Assembly (NCBI GenBank): GCA_002422175.1
Contig: DITR01000174.1
Coordinates: 1 to 5,546 of the forward strand
Direction: 5' to 3'
Length of the DNA: 5,546 nt
DNA from: Alcaligenaceae bacterium UBA6179
Lineage (GTDB): Bacteria > Pseudomonadota > Gammaproteobacteria > Burkholderiales > Burkholderiaceae_B
The notes beneath the pieces are model-generated. The model was not told where the DNA came from. It saw nothing but the letters and a program-made list of their open reading frames with translations, and searched no databases. Below, in pieces: positions 1 to 5,546 of the stretch. Every line of letters starts with the position of its first letter. The stretch's first letter is position 1. The position numbers and the translations under genes were made by a program.

Positions 1-413
1 TTCCATCGGTTGCTGTGACAGAAGGTTTGGGTCTCAGCATCATTGATTACAGTGCTTATGACATCGTTCCCGTTTGGTTGGCTATTAACTCGTCTGTTCT
101 TGACAAGCGCCGCGCTGAAGTCTTAGGCTTTCTTCGTGCTTGGGTTGCGACAATTGATATCTTTAAAAATTCGCCAGATCGAGCCGCCACCATTGTTCAA
201 GATAACTTCACGAAGATGGGCTTCACCGTCTCTAAAGTCGCTATCGTCAATATGTTGGGCAAGTTAGAAGCTAACCCCGCCTATGTTCCAGGCTTAGAAG
301 ACTATCTAACGGCTGAATCTAAACTTTTAATTGAAAAGAAGCAGATTGCACAAATGCCTGATTGGAAAGCCTTGCTTTCTAAACCGTTGCTGCAACAGAT
401 TCCTCGTAGCTAA
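1..413 (+). CDS. ABC transporter substrate-binding protein, NMT1/SsuA/TauA type (C-terminal part, 5' end cut off)
   Basis: This is the last 136 codons of a gene that begins before the window; the reading frame is open from base 3 to the TAA at 411-413. Proteins of this family are periplasmic receptors of about 320-340 residues that deliver a small molecule to a SsuC/TauC-type permease, so roughly the C-terminal 40% is present. What is visible fits the second lobe: a TEGLGLSIIDYSAYDIVP stretch, then VWLAIN followed by a helix rich in charged residues (DKRRAEVLGFLRAW). This pattern of 'a new receptor residue set, then keep moving to the next helix' is typical of the NMT1-like fold. The gene stops 33 bp before the first permease, which supports the transporter assignment. 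The internal GTG at 15 is not a start. Family assignment is good; the ligand (sulfonate, nitrate, pyrimidine or another) cannot be told from this fragment. Confidence 0.82.
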   Translation, partial: PSVAVTEGLGLSIIDYSAYDIVPVWLAINSSVLDKRRAEVLGFLRAWVATIDIFKNSPDRAATIVQDNFTKMGFTVSKVAIVNMLGKLEANPAYVPGLEDYLTAESKLLIEKKQIAQMPDWKALLSKPLLQQIPRS

Positions 414-433
414 ATATAAAAGTAGATAAAAAA

Positions 434-438
434 AAGGA
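434..438 (+). promoter_or_regulatory. Ribosome binding site of the first permease
   Basis: AAGGA lies 8 bases before the ATG at 447 and directly follows a run of eight A (428-435). It selects the ATG at 447 over the in-frame ATG at 459, four codons later. It is the clearest Shine-Dalgarno site in the window. Confidence 0.75.
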
Positions 439-446
439 CTATAACG

Positions 447-1217
447 ATGCGCCGATTCATGGACATCTTGTTGGCTTGCATCCCTTTTGCCATCATACTT
501 TTATCATGGCAATTACTGTCTCTTTATGGCAGCTTTCCACAAAAATTAGTGCCTGATTTAGGTCAGATAGCGCAAACATTTGTGCGTCTAGCCAGTGAAG
601 GAATTTTGTGGGACGCAGCTAAATCTACGCTTTACCGTTTGTTGCTTGGTTTTATCATTTCGGGGCTAGTCGGTATCTTTGTGGGTATTTTGATGGGGCG
701 ATACAAGGCGGTTGAAGACACCTTGTTACCGCTTATCAGTTTTGTTTATCCCATACCTGGTATTGCCTACGCCCCGTTATTTGTGTTGTGGTTTGGTTTA
801 GGTGACATACCTGCCATTTTACTGATTGCTTTCGCATCGACCTTCATTGTGATCATGAATACGTGGAAGGGCGTTAAGTCAGTGAAACCCGTATGGATCA
901 AATCAGCTGAAATTATGGGTGCCAAAAGTACCGATTTATTTTGGCTCATTGTCTTGCCTGGTGCCCTGCCCTTTATCTTATCTGGATTACGGTTGGGGCT
1001 GGCTGCTGCGTGGCGTATTTTGGTGGCAGTCGAAATGCTGATGTCAGTCAAAATTGGTTTGGGATGGATGATTTTTGGGTCACAAACGTTTTTGAACACT
1101 GATGTGATGTTGGCCACGATCGCTTTGATTGGTTTGATCGGTGTGATTCTTGAAAAACAAATATTCGAGCAAATTGAGCGTCGAACGGTTGTTCGTTGGG
1201 GAATGGTGAGAGGGTGA
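447..1217 (+). CDS. ABC transporter permease, SsuC/TauC-like (first of two)
   Basis: A 256-residue inner-membrane permease, normal length for the binding-protein-dependent transport (BPD_transp_1) family. Hydrophobic segments are visible near residues 8-27, 67-87, 96-115, 121-138, 172-198 and 221-238, consistent with about six membrane spans. The cytoplasmic EAA coupling loop that docks onto the ATPase is clear at residues 154-182 (AEIMGA, then LPGALPF and SGLR). The motifs PIPGIAYAPLFVLWFG (102-117) and AAAWRILVAVEML (186-198) are typical of the nitrate/sulfonate/taurine branch. The ATG at 447 is chosen for its good AAGGA site. The gene follows the receptor gene by 33 bp, and its TGA overlaps the GTG start of a second, non-identical permease, so the two probably make a heterodimeric channel. 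The protein ends in RWGMVRG, and a closely similar RWGM end is found in the next permease. The substrate is unknown. Confidence 0.92.
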   Translation: MRRFMDILLACIPFAIILLSWQLLSLYGSFPQKLVPDLGQIAQTFVRLASEGILWDAAKSTLYRLLLGFIISGLVGIFVGILMGRYKAVEDTLLPLISFVYPIPGIAYAPLFVLWFGLGDIPAILLIAFASTFIVIMNTWKGVKSVKPVWIKSAEIMGAKSTDLFWLIVLPGALPFILSGLRLGLAAAWRILVAVEMLMSVKIGLGWMIFGSQTFLNTDVMLATIALIGLIGVILEKQIFEQIERRTVVRWGMVRG

Positions 1218-2014
1218 ACGAAAAACATAAATCTAATTTCCCCTGGCTCTCATTGTATCGAGGCCTTGCCGGTCTTTGCTGCGCCCTTATCATTTGGGAA
1301 ATATTTGCTCGAAGCGGCTTGTATTCAAAAGCATTGACCCCGCCCCTGTGGGATGTCGTCTTACGCTTAAAAGAAATGGTAGAAGATGGTGCGATTTTTG
1401 CACACACAGGCGTCACCATGCTTCGTGTTCTGCTGGGGTTGGGTATTTCTTTTGCGATTGCCATACCCATTGGTATGGCAATGGGTACATCGCACAATGC
1501 TGAACGCATGTTCTCACCTTTATTGAGTGTGCTGATGCCCATTCCGTCTTTGGCTTGGGTGCCCTTGTTTGTGCTGTGGTTCGGTATCGGTAACTTGGCA
1601 ACCATCTTGGTTGTGATTTATGCCTCAATTTTTACGTTGACCTACAACACCTGGACCGGAGCGAGAGCAATTAATCAAGTGTGGACCAAATCTGCCTTTG
1701 TGATGGGGGCAAATAAGAACCAAATGTTTTGGTATGTCATGTTGCCGGGAACGATGCCCTTTATTATTTCCGGTTTGCGTATTGCCTTTGGGCGCGCATG
1801 GATCGCCGTCATTGGTGGGGAATTATTGGCCAGCCCTGATTGGGGGTTGGGCAAGATTATTTTTGATGCACGAGAGTATTTAGAAACAGAAACGATGCTC
1901 GCTGCGTTGGTGATGATTGGTCTAATTGGTATCGCGATTGAAAAGATTTTCTTACGTCGCTTAGAGGCAGTCACCATTGAGCGTTGGGGTATGGCTCAAA
2001 GCACCACTAAATGA
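1214..2014 (+). CDS. ABC transporter permease, SsuC/TauC-like (second of two)
   Basis: A 266-residue permease of the same family as the preceding gene, starting from GTG at 1214 within the GTGA overlap of that gene's stop. A TTG at 1196 would add six residues but sits deeper in the upstream gene and has no better ribosome site; the purines GAGAGG just before the GTG, or GGGGA at 1198-1202, plus translational coupling, favour 1214. About six hydrophobic segments are seen (near residues 16-31, 69-91, 102-120, 126-143, 180-200, 228-245). The EAA loop is at residues 161-189 (AFVMGA, LPGTMPF, SGLR). Over that 29-residue loop 16 residues are identical to the first permease, so the two are clear but old paralogues. 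GRAWIAVIGGELLAS (193-207) corresponds to AAAWRILVAVEMLMS in the partner. It lies 28 bp before the FAD-enzyme gene, suggesting one transcript. A perfect hairpin lies in its coding sequence at 1457-1482. Confidence 0.92.
   Translation: MNEKHKSNFPWLSLYRGLAGLCCALIIWEIFARSGLYSKALTPPLWDVVLRLKEMVEDGAIFAHTGVTMLRVLLGLGISFAIAIPIGMAMGTSHNAERMFSPLLSVLMPIPSLAWVPLFVLWFGIGNLATILVVIYASIFTLTYNTWTGARAINQVWTKSAFVMGANKNQMFWYVMLPGTMPFIISGLRIAFGRAWIAVIGGELLASPDWGLGKIIFDAREYLETETMLAALVMIGLIGIAIEKIFLRRLEAVTIERWGMAQSTTK
1457..1482 (+). repeat. Perfect inverted repeat inside the second permease gene
   Basis: ATTGCCATACC (1457-1467) is exactly complementary to GGTATGGCAAT (1472-1482), with the four-base loop CATT between. 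The stem is 11 bp with mixed composition and would be stable in mRNA. It encodes the hydrophobic stretch around AIPIGMAM (residues 82-90), so it could be a coincidence of codon choice. No T-run follows it, so it does not look like an intrinsic terminator. Confidence 0.7.
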
Positions 2015-2042
2015 GCTTTTCTTAATAAACGGATCACCCACC

Positions 2043-3458
2043 ATGAACTTAATTTGGCAGAGTGAGCTGCGCCAGTTAGTCGGCGATGCTTACGTCAGCT
2101 TTAACCCTTCAGAACATGAACGTTATGTGACAGATTGGTTCGGTCGTGAAGCAGGGGTTGCCGTTGCGGTAGTGAGACCTCGAAGTGCTCAAGAGGTCGC
2201 AGCGGTCGTGGCTTGTTGCCATCGTCATGGTGTATCGATTGTTCCTCAGGGTGGCAATACGGGCTTAGTCGGTGGCGCCCTACCCGATGCCTCGGGTCGT
2301 CAATGTGTCTTATCGCTCGAACGAATGAATACCATTCGCTCAATAGATGCGGCAGGTAAAGTGATGACGGTTGAGGCGGGTGTTCTATTGGCTCAGGTTC
2401 AAGCTGCCGCGTCTTGTGAAGGGCTTGAGTTTCCCTTAAGCATGGGTTCTGAAGGAAGCTGCACCATCGGTGGCGTGTTATCAACCAATGCAGGTGGCAC
2501 CGCCGTTTTACGATATGGCAATGCGCGCGCGTTATGCCTTGGGCTAGAAGTGGTGACGGCAGAGGGCGAAATCTTGAATGGTTTACGCCAGTTACGTAAA
2601 GACAATACCGGCTACGACTTACGAGATCTTTTTATTGGTGCAGAAGGTACGCTTGGCATCATTACCGCGGCAGTGTTGTCGATGGTACCCGCTCCGAAAG
2701 CCAAGTTAAGCGCTTTTGTTGCACTCGAGTCTGCTGAAAAAGCGGTTGCTTTGCTTGATCTTGTGCAGGCTGAGGTGGGCCCTTTGTTAACCGCTTTTGA
2801 ACTGATCTCAAACACCTGTTTGAAATTGGTAGCCCAATACTTTCCAAACATGGCGTACCCCTTTGCGCAGTCGACACCCTACGCTGTTTTGCTCGAACTA
2901 TCAGACCACGAGTCTGAAGAACATGCCCTGACTTCGATTGAACGCGTCATGGAACGGGCGATTGAGCGCGGTTTAGTCACTGATGTCTTACTGCCGCAAT
3001 CGCTGGCACAGTCTAAAAAGTTCTGGAATATTCGTGAGCATATTCCTTTGTCTCAAGTGCAAGACGGCAAAAATGTGAAACACGATATTTCTTTGCCCAT
3101 TTCTAAAATACCGTTATTTTTAGCTCAAGCTGAACGCTTAATTGCCTCACTGCACCCAGGCGCCCGCATGATTGCCTTTGGCCATCTCGGTGATGGAAAT
3201 TTGCACTTTAATGTGGCGGCACCTTTAGGTCAGCCTGTTGAAACTATTTTTCAAAATAAAGCCGCCATTACAGACGCTATCAATGAATTGGTCGCTTCGC
3301 TAAACGGTTCGATCTCTGCCGAGCACGGCATTGGCAAGATGAAAGTGCAAGATTTAGCCCGTTTTAAAAGCGACGTTGAAATGCGTTTATTTAGACAAAT
3401 CAAACAAGCCTTAGACCCTCAATGTATTTTTAATCCGGGCAAAATTTTGTCGCATTAA
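2043..3458 (+). CDS. FAD-binding 2-hydroxyacid dehydrogenase (D-2-hydroxyglutarate/D-lactate dehydrogenase-like, GlcD family)
   Basis: A 471-residue flavoenzyme expected to oxidise a D-2-hydroxyacid to the 2-oxoacid, passing electrons to a quinone, flavoprotein or other acceptor. The N-terminal half is an FAD_binding_4 (PCMH-type) domain: VVRPRSAQEV (43-52), PQGGNTGLVGG (68-78), MGSEGSCTIGGVLSTNAGG (134-152) and the FIGAEGTLGIIT strand (197-208). The C-terminal half is an FAD-oxidase_C domain: WNIRE (328-332), KHDISLPI (346-353), FGHLGDGNLHFN (379-390), AEHGIGKMK (426-434) and a NPGKIL end. From memory of human D2HGDH, H381, H388 and E427 match its metal ligands, and R331 and K346 match carboxylate-binding residues; P335 sits where that enzyme has a threonine. 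ATG 2043 has a weak GGA site (2031-2033); a TTG at 1977 inside the permease gene would be an implausible 22-residue extension. No signal peptide is visible, so it is probably cytoplasmic. The substrate is not determined by sequence; a family assignment to glycolate oxidase subunit or other 2-hydroxyacid enzymes is possible. Confidence 0.92.
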   Translation: MNLIWQSELRQLVGDAYVSFNPSEHERYVTDWFGREAGVAVAVVRPRSAQEVAAVVACCHRHGVSIVPQGGNTGLVGGALPDASGRQCVLSLERMNTIRSIDAAGKVMTVEAGVLLAQVQAAASCEGLEFPLSMGSEGSCTIGGVLSTNAGGTAVLRYGNARALCLGLEVVTAEGEILNGLRQLRKDNTGYDLRDLFIGAEGTLGIITAAVLSMVPAPKAKLSAFVALESAEKAVALLDLVQAEVGPLLTAFELISNTCLKLVAQYFPNMAYPFAQSTPYAVLLELSDHESEEHALTSIERVMERAIERGLVTDVLLPQSLAQSKKFWNIREHIPLSQVQDGKNVKHDISLPISKIPLFLAQAERLIASLHPGARMIAFGHLGDGNLHFNVAAPLGQPVETIFQNKAAITDAINELVASLNGSISAEHGIGKMKVQDLARFKSDVEMRLFRQIKQALDPQCIFNPGKILSH

Positions 3459-3484
3459 TTTTTTAAAAACAACAACACTTTTGC

Positions 3485-3499
3485 ATAGATAGTATCTAT
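3485..3499. promoter_or_regulatory. Perfect 15-bp palindrome, candidate operator
   Basis: ATAGATA and TATCTAT flank one central G in the only substantial intergenic gap. The symmetry is exact over 7 bp per side. Its 3' half-site ATCTAT (3494-3499) recurs at 3525-3530, 31 bp downstream, about three helical turns. The size and symmetry fit a dimeric repressor or activator site (GntR or LysR family, for example), upstream of the candidate promoter at 3522-3550. AT-richness of this gap raises the chance of accidental palindromes. No regulator gene is in the window. Confidence 0.4.
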
Positions 3500-3521
3500 A
3501 AAAATAATAGTAAATAAGTAT

Positions 3522-3550
3522 TTGATCTATTAATGAAAGTCCCTTAACAT
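3522..3550 (+). promoter_or_regulatory. Candidate sigma70-type promoter for the GTPase-amidohydrolase pair
   Basis: TTGATC (3522-3527) and TAACAT (3545-3550) are separated by 17 bases, with 4 of 6 matches each to the -35 and -10 consensus. Transcription would begin near 3557, leaving a leader of about 20 bases before the TTG start. A second possible pair is TTGCAT (3481-3486) with TAATAG (3505-3510) at 18 bases. In AT-rich DNA such matches are common, so this is a candidate only. The gap 3459-3577 has no GC-rich stem followed by a T-run, so readthrough from upstream is also possible. Confidence 0.35.
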
Positions 3551-3577
3551 TTTAAAAAACTTTATCAAAAGACTATC

Positions 3578-4774
3578 TTGAATAACAACAACAGCTTAAA
3601 TAGTCATGAGCCCACACCCGTGCTCATCATCACGGGCTTCTTGGGTAGTGGCAAAACAACCTTTTTAAACTGGTTACTCACACAGCCTGATGCGGGGCGC
3701 ATAGCGGTCGTGGTCAACGAGTTTGGCGAAATCGGCTTAGACCACCTTTTAATTGCCACCCCAGTTGAAAACATCATGCTGATCGAGGGCGGCTGTTTAT
3801 GCTGCGAGGTTCGAGGTGATCTTGTTCAGACCCTAGAAGACTTATGGCAGCGTCGTGAACGGGGTGAGATTCAGGGGTTTGATCAAATTGCCATTGAAAC
3901 GACAGGCTTGTCGAACCCTGTGCCTTTGATTCAAACCGTATTGTGTGACGAGTCTATACGTGATCGTTATGCCATGAACAAGGTGATCACCTTAGTTGAT
4001 GCCGTCAATAGCCCTGCCCAAATGAAAAGCTACGCCGACGCCATTCGGCAAGTGGCCGTGGCTGACTTAATCTTAGTGAGCAAGCGTGATTTGTTGAGCC
4101 CAGCTGATGATGGGGTCATTGACGACCTTCTGTTGGCAGCCAACCCCGGGGCCCTGAGAGCGAATGTACAGCAAGGTCAGCCCATCGGTATGCAAGCAAA
4201 AGATGTATTGGCTTCTGACACCCACCGCACGCGCGAAGACTTTCTGCAATGGCTGTTTGCCGGTGAATTGCAAACAAGAGCTGCTTCGCGCTCAGCAGGC
4301 ATGCCTCAGCATGGCCTCTCGACCACCAAACAATTTTCTTTAGGAACAGTCTCTCAGTCGCTAGGCATTGAGTCGTTTTCAGTGCGTCGGTCTGGTGAAA
4401 TATCCTCTACCAGCATGGTCATCTGGCTCAATATGTTGGCTTCATTGAAAGGCGAAAACCTTTTGCGTATGAAAGCCATTTTAAATATTGAGGGTCAGCC
4501 GGTTGCGATTCATGCGGCACAAACCATCGTTCACCAACCGACAACACTCGAAGACTGGCCCGACGAAAGCCGTGATTCGCGTTTTGTTGTGATTTCACAA
4601 GGCTCAATTCGTCGAGACTTTGAGCGATCTCTAGAGCATCTTGATTTTTTTGAGCCCAAACCCGCTGACGGTGGGGTGATCGATCCAATTGCCTACCAAC
4701 GATTTCTTAGTTTGGCCCAATCTTTTGGCGGAAATACCGCTGCTTCGTCTTCAACTACCGTGGATACTTTATGA
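3578..4774 (+). CDS. COG0523/CobW-family GTPase, putative metallochaperone
   Basis: A 398-residue P-loop GTPase of the family that uses GTP to deliver metal (zinc, cobalt, iron or nickel) to client proteins. Visible motifs: Walker A GFLGSGKTT (20-28), VVNEFGEIGLD (45-55), the family-defining CxCC metal site in GGCLCCEVRGDL (71-82; C73, C75, C76), ETTGLSNPVP (107-116), and SKRD (168-171) in the guanine-specificity position. A CobW_C domain follows from about residue 264 to 350 (WLNML, LLRMKAIL, then the W and RFVVISQG). The usual His-rich metal-binding insert between domains is nearly absent; only H216 and H245 are in the linker. The start is taken as TTG 3578: an in-frame TAA lies at 3545-3547, and no ATG precedes the P-loop in this frame. 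The ribosome site is weak (AAAAGA, 3567-3572). The N-terminus would be Asn-rich (MNNNNSLNS). Its stop overlaps the amidohydrolase start (ATGA), pointing to that enzyme as the likely client (inference). Confidence 0.9.
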   Translation: MNNNNSLNSHEPTPVLIITGFLGSGKTTFLNWLLTQPDAGRIAVVVNEFGEIGLDHLLIATPVENIMLIEGGCLCCEVRGDLVQTLEDLWQRRERGEIQGFDQIAIETTGLSNPVPLIQTVLCDESIRDRYAMNKVITLVDAVNSPAQMKSYADAIRQVAVADLILVSKRDLLSPADDGVIDDLLLAANPGALRANVQQGQPIGMQAKDVLASDTHRTREDFLQWLFAGELQTRAASRSAGMPQHGLSTTKQFSLGTVSQSLGIESFSVRRSGEISSTSMVIWLNMLASLKGENLLRMKAILNIEGQPVAIHAAQTIVHQPTTLEDWPDESRDSRFVVISQGSIRRDFERSLEHLDFFEPKPADGGVIDPIAYQRFLSLAQSFGGNTAASSSTTVDTL

Positions 4775-5546
4775 GCACAACCTATCAAAAATTTGAACAG
4801 CCTGAAGCACCTGGCACCGACCGCTATATCAAGGGGGCTAAGCTCATTGATGTCGTAGGCGAACGCGTCATTTCTAACGCGGTGGTGCATATCACTGGAC
4901 GAAAAATTGCGGCCGTCGGAACAGATCAAGAGGTTCGTATACCCGAAGGCGCAGATGTCATTGATTGCGGCGGTTTAACCCTCATGCCCGGTTTGATCGA
5001 CTGTCATTTACACACCATGATGTTTAACTGCCTGACGTTTCATAACTACCGAGTGGCTCAATGGGAAATTACACCTGAATTGCAGCAAATGTATGGTCTT
5101 TTTCATGCGCAACTTTGTTTTGATATGGGCTTCACGACACTACGAGATCTTGGCTTAGCGTCTAGCCGAGGCTTATTAACTGGGCACCTGTGCGCCATTC
5201 GTGATGCCATTAACGCGGGAGTCGTTGAAGGGCCTCGCATGTTGATTGGGGGCTTCACCTCGATTACAGGGTCGCATTTAGACCTGATTAACCCACGTGC
5301 CATGCAGCGCTTCGGTTTCCAGACTGCTGATGGTCCTTGGGAACTTCGCAAGCTTGCGCGTCAAAATCTTTTGGTGGGCTGCGATGTCGTCAAAACGTGT
5401 GCAACGGGTGGCGGTGGTACCGACAAGGAAGAACCCGATATTCGTAATATGACACAAGAAGAAATCGATGCAATTGTTGACGAGGCGCATGCTTTCCACA
5501 AAATCGCAGCGGTTCACTGCTTTACGCCTAATGGCCAAAATATGGC
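4771..5546 (+). CDS. Metal-dependent amidohydrolase (imidazolonepropionase/prolidase-like branch), 3' end cut off
   Basis: The first 258 codons of an amidohydrolase-superfamily enzyme; the frame stays open to the right edge (full members are about 400-450 residues). It should be a TIM-barrel hydrolase cutting an amide, lactam or similar C-N bond with one or two metals. An N-terminal beta-sandwich precedes a barrel entry LMPGLIDCHLHT (71-82), giving the H79/H81 metal pair. K208 in DVVKTCATGGGG is a candidate carboxylated lysine that bridges two metals, and H249 in AAVHC is the next metal-ligand position. FTTLRDLGLA (121-130) matches the T-x-R-D strand often seen in this group. The ATG at 4771 overlaps the GTPase stop and has a short GGA site (4762-4764). 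No signal peptide is seen, so it is likely cytoplasmic. The later metal/catalytic ligands lie beyond the window, so metal number and substrate are open. Confidence is high for superfamily, low for exact reaction. Confidence 0.9.
   Translation, partial: MSTTYQKFEQPEAPGTDRYIKGAKLIDVVGERVISNAVVHITGRKIAAVGTDQEVRIPEGADVIDCGGLTLMPGLIDCHLHTMMFNCLTFHNYRVAQWEITPELQQMYGLFHAQLCFDMGFTTLRDLGLASSRGLLTGHLCAIRDAINAGVVEGPRMLIGGFTSITGSHLDLINPRAMQRFGFQTADGPWELRKLARQNLLVGCDVVKTCATGGGGTDKEEPDIRNMTQEEIDAIVDEAHAFHKIAAVHCFTPNGQNM

Noticed and set aside
1196..1213. TTG at 1196 as the start of the second permease
   Set aside because: It would extend the overlap with the first permease to 22 bases; the GTG at 1214 forms a standard four-base stop/start overlap.
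767..1605. Long open frames on the minus strand (767-1228 and 1048-1605)
   Set aside because: They lie antisense to the two permease genes, lack recognisable domains and have low-complexity, Ile/Ser/Pro-rich translations typical of the complement of hydrophobic coding DNA.
1977..2042. TTG at 1977 as the start of the FAD enzyme
   Set aside because: The extra 22 residues are encoded inside the permease gene and have no family support; ATG 2043 gives the usual length of about 470 residues.
2101..2877. Minus-strand open frames opposite the FAD enzyme gene
   Set aside because: The + strand frame carries clear conserved FAD_binding_4 motifs throughout; the opposite frames show no family signature and no ribosome site.
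3437..3478. Intrinsic terminator after the FAD enzyme (CAAAATTTTG palindrome and the T/A runs)
   Set aside because: The palindrome is inside the coding end, has no loop and no GC-rich stem, and the T-run at 3459-3464 is not preceded by a stable hairpin.
3459..3577. Riboswitch or small RNA in the intergenic gap
   Set aside because: The gap is AT-rich and too short for a structured aptamer plus expression platform; no known conserved core was recognised.
4297..4306. AGGCATGCCT palindrome in the GTPase gene
   Set aside because: A 10-bp loopless palindrome within coding sequence is common by chance and has no matching copies.
1..5546. Mobile element, CRISPR array, tRNA or defence system
   Set aside because: No transposase, integrase, direct repeat array, tRNA-like fold or nuclease domain was seen; all coding space is taken by metabolic and transport genes.

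Overview
The window is a compact bacterial catabolic/uptake locus with all six recognisable genes on the + strand. Gene ends overlap or lie close together, Shine-Dalgarno sites are purine-rich, and base composition is moderate with many G+C-ended codons. The proteins look proteobacterial, most likely a beta- or gamma-proteobacterium with moderate GC. The lineage is an inference from general protein character only; no rRNA or marker gene is present.

Left part (1-2014): the C-terminal piece of a periplasmic substrate-binding protein of the NMT1/SsuA/TauA type is followed by two different inner-membrane permeases of the SsuC/TauC type (BPD_transp_1 fold with EAA loops). The permeases overlap by four bases. 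No ATPase gene is in the window, so it should lie upstream or elsewhere. Middle (2043-3458): an FAD-linked 2-hydroxyacid dehydrogenase of the D-2-hydroxyglutarate/D-lactate dehydrogenase (GlcD-like) family lies 28 bp behind the second permease. It was probably transcribed with the transporter.

A 119-bp AT-rich gap (3459-3577) follows, the only real intergenic space. It holds a perfect 15-bp palindrome and a plausible sigma70-type promoter, and I see no convincing intrinsic terminator. Right part (3578-5546): a COG0523/CobW-family GTPase with the CxCC metal-binding motif, probably TTG-initiated, overlaps by ATGA the start of an amidohydrolase that runs off the right edge.

Working model (inference): the ABC importer takes up a small organic, perhaps nitrogen-containing, compound. 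The metal-dependent amidohydrolase opens or deacylates it with metal supplied by the co-translated COG0523 metallochaperone, and the FAD enzyme oxidises a 2-hydroxyacid intermediate. The substrate cannot be read from the sequence. Nothing in the window indicates a mobile element, CRISPR array, RNA gene or defence system. The most distinctive points are the chaperone-amidohydrolase coupling, the paired non-identical permeases, the palindrome at the internal promoter region and a perfect 11-bp-arm hairpin inside the second permease gene.
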